The notes beneath the pieces were generated by a model. That model had not been told where the DNA came from and did not search any database. It saw only the letters and a list, made by a program, of their open reading frames with translations. Positions 52,771 to 61,308 of a DNA stretch of 64,000 nucleotides are shown here, piece after piece (position 1 is the stretch's first letter; every line of letters starts with the position of its first letter). The stretch is from assembly GCA_964632865.1 (NCBI GenBank), contig CAZWDH010000001.1:1-64000 (forward strand), given 5' to 3'. The position numbers and the translations under genes are program-made. This stretch comes from JAHDWY01 sp964632865. GTDB taxonomy: Bacteria; Hydrogenedentota; Hydrogenedentia; Hydrogenedentales; SLHB01.

Positions 52771-54390
52771 ATGAAAACCACGGCACTGAACGTGGAGACG
52801 CAGTCGGCCCCGCGTGAACCTGCGATCGGAAAGATGCCCGGTCACTGGCTGCTGGCCAAGATGGGCAAGCGTGTATTGCGACCCGGGGGTCTGGAGTTGA
52901 CGCGTCAGCTCCTGCACGAACTGGCCATTGGTGATCGTGACGACGTTGTCGAATTCGCTCCGGGTTTGGGTGTGACGGCCCGGATGACGCTCGCCCAAAG
53001 GCCGCGGTTATACACGGCCATCGAGCGCGATCGCGATGCGGCTGACGTGGTCAACCGATATCTTTCGGGGCCGAATCAACGATGCATCATAGGCAGCGCT
53101 GAGCAGACTCACCTGCCGGACGCCTGCGCGACGGTCGTCTATGGCGAAGCCATGCTGTCGATGCAGCCGCCGGGGCACAAGAGCCGCATCGTCGCGGAAG
53201 CGGCGCGACTCCTCAGGCCGGGCAGCCGCTATGGCATTCATGAACTCTGCCTCTTGCCCGATGATCTGGAACTTTCCACGCGCGAAGCGATCCAGCGCGA
53301 ACTGACGGACGGGATTCATGTGGGCGTGCGGCCTTTGACCCGAACCGAATGGCGCGAACTGCTCGAATCCGCCGGACTGATGATCGTCGCGGAAACGACC
53401 GCACCGATGCACCTTCTAGAACCGAGGCGGCTGGTAAGAGACGAGGGACTGTTCGGCGCGATGCGGTTCCTTTGGAATGTCGCTCGAAACAAGCCGGCGC
53501 GGCGCCGCGTGTTGGCCATGCGACGGATTTTTCGCAAATACCGCAGCCACCTGGCCGCCATCGCCCTTGTGGCCATCAAGAGAAACGAAAACCCAACTTC
53601 GCCTTCGGCCGTTTCGAGCGGTATTCGAGAGCGAGAACGATCACGCCCAACGAAGGAGAATTCCATGAGTGCGTTTCAAATTCACGACACGGTCGGAGCC
53701 ATCGTGGCCCGCCGCCCGGCGCTGTCGCGCGTCTTCGAACAGGAAGGAATCGACTACTGTTGCGGGGGCAAGAAGGCCCTAGACGAGGTGTGCCGGGAGA
53801 AAGGACTCGACCCAGCGGGGCTGCTTGCCAAGTTGGAGGCACATGCCTCAACGTGCGCGGACGAGCCGGTTGTGGACGCCGCCGCGATGTCCCTCGCGGA
53901 GCTGGCCGACCACATCGAACAGACGCATCATGCCTTCCTGCGCCGCGAGCTGCCGCGCCTGGACGCCATGACCGAAAAAGTTGCCTCCGTCCACGGCGAC
54001 AAGGATGCTCGCCTGACCGAGATCAGGGGGACATTCCTCGCCCTGTCCGACGAGATGACCAGCCACATGATGAAGGAAGAGCAGATTCTGTTCCCCATGA
54101 TCCGGCGGCTTGACGCCAGCAAAACAGCGCCGGCGTTTCATTGCGGTTCGCTGGCCAATCCCATTGCCCAGATGGAGCACGAGCACGATCAAGCCGGATC
54201 GGCCCTCGATCGCCTTCGTACGCTGTCGGACGGTTACACACCGCCCGAGTGGGCCTGCAATACCTATCGGGCCATGTTGGACGGCCTCGCGCATCTCGAA
54301 CGGGACATGCATCAGCACGTTCACAAGGAGAACAACATTCTGTTTCCCAAGGCAATCAAACAGGAAACGGAGCGCACTGGAAAGCAGTAG
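52771..54390 (+). CDS. fusion: SAM methyltransferase plus RIC (ScdA/YtfE) iron-centre repair protein
   Basis: 539 aa from ATG 52771 (GGAGG upstream). Residues 1-275: class I methyltransferase with VVEFAPGLGVTARM and TAIERD of the SAM site. From residue 299 on (MSAFQIHD): a complete RIC protein, ScdA_N domain with GIDYCCGGKKALDEVC, then a hemerythrin-like four-helix domain with iron ligands in HIEQTHHAFLRRE, HMMKEEQILFPM, MEHEHDQAG and HLERDMHQHVHKENNILFP. The junction (residues 276-298) is polar. RIC restores NO-damaged iron-sulfur and di-iron centres. No stop codon separates the halves, yet the second has its own ribosome binding site. Confidence 0.85.
   Translation: MKTTALNVETQSAPREPAIGKMPGHWLLAKMGKRVLRPGGLELTRQLLHELAIGDRDDVVEFAPGLGVTARMTLAQRPRLYTAIERDRDAADVVNRYLSGPNQRCIIGSAEQTHLPDACATVVYGEAMLSMQPPGHKSRIVAEAARLLRPGSRYGIHELCLLPDDLELSTREAIQRELTDGIHVGVRPLTRTEWRELLESAGLMIVAETTAPMHLLEPRRLVRDEGLFGAMRFLWNVARNKPARRRVLAMRRIFRKYRSHLAAIALVAIKRNENPTSPSAVSSGIRERERSRPTKENSMSAFQIHDTVGAIVARRPALSRVFEQEGIDYCCGGKKALDEVCREKGLDPAGLLAKLEAHASTCADEPVVDAAAMSLAELADHIEQTHHAFLRRELPRLDAMTEKVASVHGDKDARLTEIRGTFLALSDEMTSHMMKEEQILFPMIRRLDASKTAPAFHCGSLANPIAQMEHEHDQAGSALDRLRTLSDGYTPPEWACNTYRAMLDGLAHLERDMHQHVHKENNILFPKAIKQETERTGKQ
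53652..53667 (+). promoter_or_regulatory. internal ribosome binding site and start for the RIC half
   Basis: GAAGGAG lies 7 nt before ATG 53665 (MSAFQ), in frame with the methyltransferase. It implies that a separate RIC protein can be made even though the genes are fused. Confidence 0.6.
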
Positions 54391-54429
54391 CGTCCTGAGT
54401 ACGCCCCGCAACGAAAGGAGTACGATGAA

Positions 54430-54882
54430 ATGTCCCGGATTGATGGCGTCTGCAAGGATGTGCTCGAAAAAACGGGGTGGGGCGCCATTGCCACTGCCGG
54501 ACCGGACGGTCCGCACGTCGTAGCCACTTGGGGCGATTACGTGCGGCAGTTGGGAATCGGCGATATGTTGCGGGTGCCGGTCAGGCGCATGCACAGAACT
54601 GAGGCCAATCTGACGCGCGACCCGCGAGTCGAGTTGCTCTGCGGTACTCGCCAAGTCCAGGGCGTGCACAGTCCCGGCAAAGGATGCGCGATCATCAGGC
54701 GGGCGGAGATGCAGAAGGCCGGGCCGAACTTCGCCGCCGTCAAAACGGAACTGAGCTTGATGATCAAGCCCGGCGACAGTGCCATCCCGCTTTATGATAC
54801 GACCCGCATCTACGCCGAAGCCATTCTCGAATTCGCGCTCCAGCCGGCGCCCGGTTCGATCGCGGCAGGAGTCGAGCGATGA
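54430..54882 (+). CDS. FMN-binding split-barrel (pyridoxamine 5'-phosphate oxidase-like) protein
   Basis: 150 aa; AAAGGAG upstream. Starts with a short helix, then GWGAIATAGPDGPHVVATWG, the first strands of the split barrel, and MLRVPVRRMHRTEANLTRDP, the flavin-contact helix region. A small flavoprotein of unknown substrate; relatives sit near NO and iron-sulfur repair genes. 39 nt after the RIC gene and overlapping DUF488 by 4 nt, so in the same operon. Confidence 0.72.
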   Translation: MSRIDGVCKDVLEKTGWGAIATAGPDGPHVVATWGDYVRQLGIGDMLRVPVRRMHRTEANLTRDPRVELLCGTRQVQGVHSPGKGCAIIRRAEMQKAGPNFAAVKTELSLMIKPGDSAIPLYDTTRIYAEAILEFALQPAPGSIAAGVER

Positions 54883-55478
54883 TCCGCGTCAAGCGCGTCT
54901 ACAATGAACCTGAAAGGCAGGACGGCATGCGCATCCTCGTCGACCGCCTGTGGCCGCGGTGGCTGAAGAAGGAGGCGGCGCGACTCGACGACTGGATGAA
55001 AGACGTTGCCCCAAGCGACGCACTCCGTCGCTGGTTCGGCCACGATCCAAAGCGTTGGGACGAGTTCCAGCGACGTTACCTCGCAGAGTTGGACGAGAAA
55101 CCTGAAAGGTGGCGCACCCTGCTGGAGCGATCGCGCGTGGAGCCCATCACGCTCCTCTATGCGGCCAGTGACCCTGACTATAACAACGCCGTGGCGTTGA
55201 AACGCTATCTGGAGCGACGCGCCAAGAGGCGGCGGCCGACGACGCGCTCCGGCGAAAAGGCAGTCGCAAACCCGTCTATGCGAGCTGAATCGTCACATCG
55301 GCGGTCCCGGCATCGAGCGCCCTTTCGGACGCGTATTCACAGACGCATTCGTCCGAAAACGCCACGAGGCGTCCGTCCTTCCGCCGTTTCAGGGCCACCC
55401 AATCCTCACACGTTGCCTGCCAAGTCTCCCCGCCGATCAACTGAGCTATCGTCCACGCTCGGTGTTCATCCATCTTAG
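54879..55478 (+). CDS. DUF488-family protein with abnormal C-terminal extension
   Basis: 199 aa. Residues 1-115 are a typical DUF488 domain: IRVKRVYNEPERQDGMRILV, DRLWPRWLKKEAARLDDWMK, then ITLLYAASDPDYNNAVALKR. The family normally ends near residue 120; the remaining 75 residues are Arg/Ser/Pro-rich and cover an opposite-strand gene, so the natural stop is probably lost. Function of DUF488 is unknown. Translationally coupled to the flavoprotein gene. Confidence 0.75.
   Translation: MIRVKRVYNEPERQDGMRILVDRLWPRWLKKEAARLDDWMKDVAPSDALRRWFGHDPKRWDEFQRRYLAELDEKPERWRTLLERSRVEPITLLYAASDPDYNNAVALKRYLERRAKRRRPTTRSGEKAVANPSMRAESSHRRSRHRAPFRTRIHRRIRPKTPRGVRPSAVSGPPNPHTLPAKSPRRSTELSSTLGVHPS
55276..55473 (-). 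CDS. 65-aa small protein, antisense to the DUF488 tail
   Basis: ATG 55473. The product reads as a real fold: WTIAQLIGGETWQATCEDWV, then ALKRRKDGRLVAFSDECVCE and a closing strand DVTIQL. Composition is far more protein-like than the overlapping DUF488 extension. Family not identified; no ribosome binding site is obvious. Confidence 0.5.
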   Translation of the reverse strand: MDEHRAWTIAQLIGGETWQATCEDWVALKRRKDGRLVAFSDECVCEYASERALDAGTADVTIQLA

Positions 55479-55539
55479 TTAGTCGCCCCCTACACGCCTC
55501 GCGCCGCCGCTAGCGTCGGTCTGGCTACCTCCCTGCATT

Positions 55540-58392
55540 TCACGGCCCAGTCAGCCGCGCGCCCAGTTCTTGAATCTCACGTCCACCGATCACACCGTCA
55601 TTCTCCCAATCCGCCCGGCCACAGGCCGGTTCCAATTCCCCGCCGGACAAGCCGAAGCAGTTCTGAAACGCAGCCACGTCGGTAAGGTCCTTGTCCCCGT
55701 CGTCGTCGAAGTCGGCGAAGAGGTCGGGAAACGCGTAGATACGCCGGTCGAAGTCTCCGGCGACAATTCCATCAGCCTCGACGAAATCCTCTGACTGAAT
55801 GAACGCCGCCGGATCGAGAGGAGAGAAACCATCGCGGAAGTGGACTTCCAGCCGCCCGCCGAGCGTGGTCTGTCCGGTCACATGCAGCACGTCGAACTCG
55901 CCGGGGTTCTGTCCGGCATATTCCATGATCAAGGCGCCGCCGGGGAGTATCTCCAAATCTCCGTCCATGGTCAGCGTCCCGGGGGACAATCCCGGAGAGA
56001 TGATCCCGCCCGCGCTAATATGCGGAACGGCAACGGTCCCCGTGCCCATCAGCGCGCCGTTGGGATTGACGACAATGTTTCCCCTTCCGTCGATCCTCGC
56101 TTCGACGAGGGCGACGGACCCGCCGCCCGGTCCGCCGGCGGGATTGCCGATGGTCATCGTGCCGTTGATGGTCAAGATCGCGTTCGGATCCGCCAGCAGA
56201 ATCTCGCCTCGCCCGGCGGCGACGCCCACCTGCGCGTTCCCATCGACCGTCAACGAGGTGAAGAAGGTCAAGGCGATAATTCCAGTTGCGGCAGGGGTGT
56301 CGCGGCCGACCACCAACGTGTCACAACGAACGCCCGACCCGGTAAGAACGTTGAGCAAGCCGATCCCCGTGGCGCCGACCGAAAGCGCTCCATTCACGCG
56401 AAGAAACGCAGTGTCGCGCACGGTGACCGTTCCGCTGGGGTTGCCCCCGCCCAGCCCGATCAACATTTCACCGTGGTTCTCCATGACCGCCCCGGTGTCA
56501 AGCTGCACGATGCCCGGCGCCGCGATGCCGACTTGTGTTCGCCCGTTCACCGTCAGCCTCGAACCCGGCTGGGGTTGAGCCGGCGGGTCGGAAACCACGA
56601 CAATCCCCTGCGCATCCGACCCGACGAATAGACCGTTGTTTAAGACGGCGTTCGCCCCGGATCGGATGTTGAGCTGTCCCGACGCCTCGATGCCTACGGT
56701 CGTCCCTACGCCCTGCCCGCCCACGGATCCGACGGTCAGCGTGGGACCACTTCCGCTTGCACCGCGCAGCGTAACATCCGCCGAGCCGGGTCGAATCTGA
56801 CGGTGTCCAATGAACAGGCTGTCGGTGCTGACTCGACCGCCATTCTGAACCACAACCTCTTGAAGCTCCGTGGCGTTGACGAAAGTGCCCCCGGAAACAC
56901 CCAGGACGCCGTCTCCACCTTGCCCATCGACGATCACTTCGCCGCTGGGGTTGGCGCCGTATCCGCCCACGACGAGATCCTCGCCGACTGTGACCCACCC
57001 GCCGCGCTCCACACTGAGACGACCACTCGCCCCGTTCCCCACGATCAGGGACATGTCCACATCGAAGTCACCGTACGAGTCGGGCGTTGAGTCATCGCCG
57101 CGGATCGTCACGGTGCCCGCGGCGGACTTCCCGATCATCGGCGTTACGAACGAGGCCGTCGTGGCTTTGAAGAAGCCCCTGTCGATTTCCAACGTCCCGG
57201 CGGTCGCATCCCCCACGACCATCACACCGGTCATGTCGAAGAAGGAACCGTCATCCCTCACCTGCACCACACCCGGACCGTTCCCCGAACCGATCGTAAG
57301 CGCTCCCGTGGAAGCCGTACCGCCCTCGAGCACCTCCACGCTCCCCTTCCCGATTCGGGCAGATTCCGAATTCGTCCACGAGCTCCCGCCCTTGACCTCC
57401 AGTTTGGAGTTCGCGGCTCCGGTTGCACCGACGCTTGCGTGAACCGAATTCAACGATGCACCGCTCGCCAAGCGGAGTTGGCCGCCCTGGAGGATCCTGA
57501 GCGACTCGCGGGAAGGCGGGGGGCCGCCTCCACTCGTGACCGATGCCGGGCCGACGGAAGCGGTGGAGAACACCTGAGCGCTTCCGCTGAACTCGATCGG
57601 GCTGTTGATCACAAGCCATTCAGCGGCCGTGGCGCCCGAACCGCTGACCGGGATGAACGCTCCGTTCGGAAGGGCGAAATAGGCGATGTCGCTCCTCTGT
57701 CCGTTATGGACGGGAGCGCAATAGGCGCCTTCGCCTGAGTCCCAGTTGTTCGAATCTTGATAGGTTCCCCCGCCTGGGTTGTTCCAGTAACGTTCGTCAC
57801 TGGTGACCGTCGGCACGCATGTGACGGTCAATGTGCAGTCCACCGAGCCGGAGGAATCCATGCCATACGCGGCGCAGTTCAAGGCATAACTGGGATCGCC
57901 GTTAGGTTCTCCCGTGTCACTATCATAGTTGGGAGTGATGGGCGTGACGGTCACGACTCCCTCCTGGGTCGTCTTGTGGGCCCCGGTGGGCGTACAGAAC
58001 ACGTCGCCGCCCACAACGCTGGGGTCGACATACACGGAAACCTCGGCGACATGATGCCAGAAGTTCAGCTCCGCGGGATGCACACTCGCATGCGCTGTGA
58101 TCGTGTAACCGGTAGGAGTCGTGGTGACGCTGAAGCTAGCTTCGGGCCCTGCACAATGGACCCACGGCCGCTTGGGGTCTTCAACATGGCATAGGCCGAA
58201 ACACTCTGCCTCTCCCGTCAAATCTCCGATGTTTCCTACCGATTCGCTGCAAATCCATTGAGTCTGCGCGAACGCCAGCGGGTTGATCCTGAAGTCCTCC
58301 AGATGTCCATCGAGGCAATCCGCCCGGACCTTGCCGGCGATGAGCAACAACGACAGAACCATGAGGCATCCGTCTCGGATCAAGCTCGACAT
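55540..58392 (-). CDS. secreted repeat protein with C-terminal dockerin-like module (copy 1)
   Basis: 950 aa, GAGAGG before ATG 58392. Signal peptide (VLSLLLIAGKVRADC), a Cys-containing N-terminal domain to about residue 215, then some 15-20 short repeats built on VG-x-x-A-x-G-x-L-x-V and GG (for example VVGDATAGTLEIDRGFFKA), a right-handed beta-helix pattern as in autotransporter passengers. C-terminal 150 residues: ISPGLSPGTLTMDGDLEILP, FDVLHVTGQTTLGGRLEVHF and a calcium loop DFDDDGDKDLTDVAAFQNCF with a second loop ENDGVIGG. No autotransporter barrel or LPxTG. Exported, probably surface-bound; ligand unknown. Confidence 0.75.
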   Translation of the reverse strand: MSSLIRDGCLMVLSLLLIAGKVRADCLDGHLEDFRINPLAFAQTQWICSESVGNIGDLTGEAECFGLCHVEDPKRPWVHCAGPEASFSVTTTPTGYTITAHASVHPAELNFWHHVAEVSVYVDPSVVGGDVFCTPTGAHKTTQEGVVTVTPITPNYDSDTGEPNGDPSYALNCAAYGMDSSGSVDCTLTVTCVPTVTSDERYWNNPGGGTYQDSNNWDSGEGAYCAPVHNGQRSDIAYFALPNGAFIPVSGSGATAAEWLVINSPIEFSGSAQVFSTASVGPASVTSGGGPPPSRESLRILQGGQLRLASGASLNSVHASVGATGAANSKLEVKGGSSWTNSESARIGKGSVEVLEGGTASTGALTIGSGNGPGVVQVRDDGSFFDMTGVMVVGDATAGTLEIDRGFFKATTASFVTPMIGKSAAGTVTIRGDDSTPDSYGDFDVDMSLIVGNGASGRLSVERGGWVTVGEDLVVGGYGANPSGEVIVDGQGGDGVLGVSGGTFVNATELQEVVVQNGGRVSTDSLFIGHRQIRPGSADVTLRGASGSGPTLTVGSVGGQGVGTTVGIEASGQLNIRSGANAVLNNGLFVGSDAQGIVVVSDPPAQPQPGSRLTVNGRTQVGIAAPGIVQLDTGAVMENHGEMLIGLGGGNPSGTVTVRDTAFLRVNGALSVGATGIGLLNVLTGSGVRCDTLVVGRDTPAATGIIALTFFTSLTVDGNAQVGVAAGRGEILLADPNAILTINGTMTIGNPAGGPGGGSVALVEARIDGRGNIVVNPNGALMGTGTVAVPHISAGGIISPGLSPGTLTMDGDLEILPGGALIMEYAGQNPGEFDVLHVTGQTTLGGRLEVHFRDGFSPLDPAAFIQSEDFVEADGIVAGDFDRRIYAFPDLFADFDDDGDKDLTDVAAFQNCFGLSGGELEPACGRADWENDGVIGGREIQELGARLTGP

Positions 58393-58439
58393 AAACCTCT
58401 CCCCTCTCTCGGGCGTGTCGCCTTTATGAACACGGCGGC

Positions 58440-61262
58440 TTACCGCGGTCCGCTGAGTCGGGCCGTCAGTTCGCGTACCTCTATTTCGTTGAGAACGCCG
58501 TTATCCTCCCAATCGGCTCGGGCACAAGCGAGTTCCAATGCCGCACCCGACAACCCGAAGCAATTTTGGAACGCGGCCACGTCAAAAAAGTCCTTGTCGC
58601 CGTCGTCGTCGAAGTCCGCGAAGATGTCGGGGAAGGCGTAGATGCGCTGGTCGTAGTCGCCCATGATGACCCCATCGGCCTCGACGAAATCTTGTGACTG
58701 AACGAATGCCACCGGATCATCTGGCGAAAAGCCGTCGCGGAAGTGAATCTCCAACCGTCCGCCAAGCGTGGTTTGTCCCGTCACGTGCAAGACGTCGAAT
58801 TCGCCGGGATTCAGTCCGGCATATTCGATCACGACCACTCCGCCGGGAAGGATGTCCAAATCACCGTCGATGGTGAGCGTGCCGGGTGAAAGACCCGGGG
58901 AGATGTACCCACCGGCCGAAACGTGCGGGACGGCCACCGTCCCCGTCCCGGTCAGGCTGCCGTTCTTATTGACCACGATGTTCCCGGTCCCGTCGATCAA
59001 AGCGTCCACGAGCGCGACGGCGCCACCGCCGGGACCGCCGCCGGGACTGCCGATGGTCATCGTGCCGTTGATCTCAAGTCTTCCGCTCGGATCGGCGAGC
59101 AGAATCTCGCCCCGACCGGCGCCCATACCGACCTGCGCGTTCCCATACACCGTCAAATGCGAAAAGCCAGGATTCACCGAAACATTGGGAACGAACGATG
59201 CCACGATGATTCCCGTCGCTCCGAACGTGTTGCCGCCCACGAGCAGGGTGTCGCAAGTAACGTGCGAGGGAAACATTCCCGGCTCATCGACAATGTTGAG
59301 CAGCCCGATCCCCGACGCCCCCACGGCGAGTGTCCCGTGGATCCATAGGTGCGATCCGGAGTTCAGGTTGACCGATCCGCTGGGATTGTCGCCGCCCAGC
59401 CCGATCTTCAGATCCCCGTGGGTTTCCAGGAACGCGTCGTGGTCAAGCTGCACGATGCCCGGAGCGCCAATGCCGACCTGCGTTTCGCCGTTCACCGTCA
59501 GCCCTGTGGCCGGACCCGGAGGGTTGTTCAGCCCCGAAACCATCACAATCCCCTGCGCTCCCTCCCCCACGTGCAGTCCATTGTACAGTTCCGCTCGCGC
59601 CGCGGACTGAAGGTTGAGCTGTCCCGGCACGACCTCGCCCACAAAAGTTCCTGCCCCCCCTCCGCCGGCAATTAATCCCACGGTCAGCGTGGGATAGTTC
59701 CCGACGGGGCCCCGAAGCGTGACATCCGCCGTCCCAGGCCGAATCTGACTATTCCCGATGAAAAGCTCCTTGGTGCTGAACTCACCGCCGTTCTGAACGA
59801 GAACTTCCTGCAACTCCGTGGCGTTGACGAAGGTTCCCCTATGAACATCGAGGGCGGCGCCCCCGCCCTGACCGTCCACCACTACCTCCCCGCCGCCGGC
59901 GCCGGCGCCATAGCCGCCCACCACAAGGTCCGGGTTGATGTTGGCTTGTCCCCCGCGCATGATGTTAAGTCGCCCGCTCGCCCCGTCGCCGACAATCAGG
60001 GAGTAATCTGCCACCTGAAAATATCCGGACGAGTCGACGTGGGAGTCATCGCCGCGGACCGTCACCGTGCCGGGGGCCGACTTGCCGATCCGCGGGGTCA
60101 CGGTCACCGGGGTCACGATCAGGGAGCCCTTGTCGAGTTCCACGGTTCCGGCGGTCGTGTCCCCCACGTAGAGCACGTCATTCACGTCGAACCTGGAACC
60201 AACGCCGGTCACGCGAACCGATGCCGCACCATTCCCCGAGCCGATAGTCAGGGATTTGGTAGAGCCCGTGCCGCCGTCCAGCACATCCAAAATTCCCCGC
60301 CCGATCTTGGCGGACTCCGTGTTGGTCCAACGCCCTCCTTTGACTTCCAGCATGGAGTTCGTCGCCCCGCTTGCCCCGACGCTTGCGTGAACCGAATCCA
60401 GGGAGGCCCCGCTGGCCAGGCGGAGCTGCCCGCCAGTCCGAATAACTAGCGATGGGTTGGTCGCTGACGTCGAGAACACTTGCCCACTTCCGCTGAACGC
60501 GATCAGGCTGTTCTGCACGATCCACTGCCCAGCCGTTGCAAGGGGGCCCGCCGTCACCGGAATGTGGTTTGCTGTTGCCAATTGGAACATCGCTGAATCG
60601 CTCCGTTGGGTGTCATGGACCGGAGCGCAGTAACCTGAAAACGACGACGCCCAGTTGGTCGCATCTTCGTATGCGCCGCCGCTTGGGCTTGACCAGAACC
60701 GGTATCCGCTGGACACGGTGGGAGTACAGGTAACTGTTTGCGTGCACGCAACCGCACCAGGAACAGTACGACCGCCAGCCCAGCAAAAGAAGGGAGTTCC
60801 GGGCCCCGTCGTAACCGTCTCGACGCCTTCGATTACAGTTTTACTAACAGTGTCGTACGTGCAGGCCACTTCACCGCCGACCCGTTGAAAGCTAATGTAG
60901 GCATTGCTCAAACCTGCACTCTGAAGGACACCCAGCGAGGGATTCACCGCGGCGCTCACCGTAATCGTGTATCCGGTCGGTGAAGTACTCACGCTGTAAG
61001 TCGTTTCCGGACCCGGGCAAGGCACGTATTCGTCATCCCCCAGGCACAGGTTGGGACACTCGGCCCCACCGGAATTGCTCAGCATGACCGGCCTTTCGTC
61101 GCAGTACGGTAAAGGTGCAACACCAAAATCCCGGTGCGCCCAGATGAAAACCTCGAAACCGAAGTTCTCTACGTGTCCGTCGAGGCAATCCGCGCGGCCC
61201 CTGCCGGCGACAACAAGCAGCGTTAAGGCGACGAGACGCGCGTTTCGATTCCAAATCCTCAT
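58440..61262 (-). CDS. secreted repeat protein with C-terminal dockerin-like module (copy 2)
   Basis: 940 aa from ATG 61262 (GAGGAG upstream), which places the signal peptide first (MRIWNRNARLVALTLLVVAG). Paralogue of the previous gene over its whole length: same CLDGHVENF start, same repeats, same end (DFDDDGDKDFFDVAAFQNCF, EDNGVLNEIEV). The divergence is greater in the repeats than in the last 150 residues. 47 nt upstream of copy 1 and on the same strand, so a tandem duplication. Confidence 0.75.
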   Translation of the reverse strand: MRIWNRNARLVALTLLVVAGRGRADCLDGHVENFGFEVFIWAHRDFGVAPLPYCDERPVMLSNSGGAECPNLCLGDDEYVPCPGPETTYSVSTSPTGYTITVSAAVNPSLGVLQSAGLSNAYISFQRVGGEVACTYDTVSKTVIEGVETVTTGPGTPFFCWAGGRTVPGAVACTQTVTCTPTVSSGYRFWSSPSGGAYEDATNWASSFSGYCAPVHDTQRSDSAMFQLATANHIPVTAGPLATAGQWIVQNSLIAFSGSGQVFSTSATNPSLVIRTGGQLRLASGASLDSVHASVGASGATNSMLEVKGGRWTNTESAKIGRGILDVLDGGTGSTKSLTIGSGNGAASVRVTGVGSRFDVNDVLYVGDTTAGTVELDKGSLIVTPVTVTPRIGKSAPGTVTVRGDDSHVDSSGYFQVADYSLIVGDGASGRLNIMRGGQANINPDLVVGGYGAGAGGGEVVVDGQGGGAALDVHRGTFVNATELQEVLVQNGGEFSTKELFIGNSQIRPGTADVTLRGPVGNYPTLTVGLIAGGGGAGTFVGEVVPGQLNLQSAARAELYNGLHVGEGAQGIVMVSGLNNPPGPATGLTVNGETQVGIGAPGIVQLDHDAFLETHGDLKIGLGGDNPSGSVNLNSGSHLWIHGTLAVGASGIGLLNIVDEPGMFPSHVTCDTLLVGGNTFGATGIIVASFVPNVSVNPGFSHLTVYGNAQVGMGAGRGEILLADPSGRLEINGTMTIGSPGGGPGGGAVALVDALIDGTGNIVVNKNGSLTGTGTVAVPHVSAGGYISPGLSPGTLTIDGDLDILPGGVVVIEYAGLNPGEFDVLHVTGQTTLGGRLEIHFRDGFSPDDPVAFVQSQDFVEADGVIMGDYDQRIYAFPDIFADFDDDGDKDFFDVAAFQNCFGLSGAALELACARADWEDNGVLNEIEVRELTARLSGPR

Positions 61263-61308
61263 ACATTTCTCCTCGCTCCCGGACATGCCGCGCTATCCAT
61301 TCGACGGC

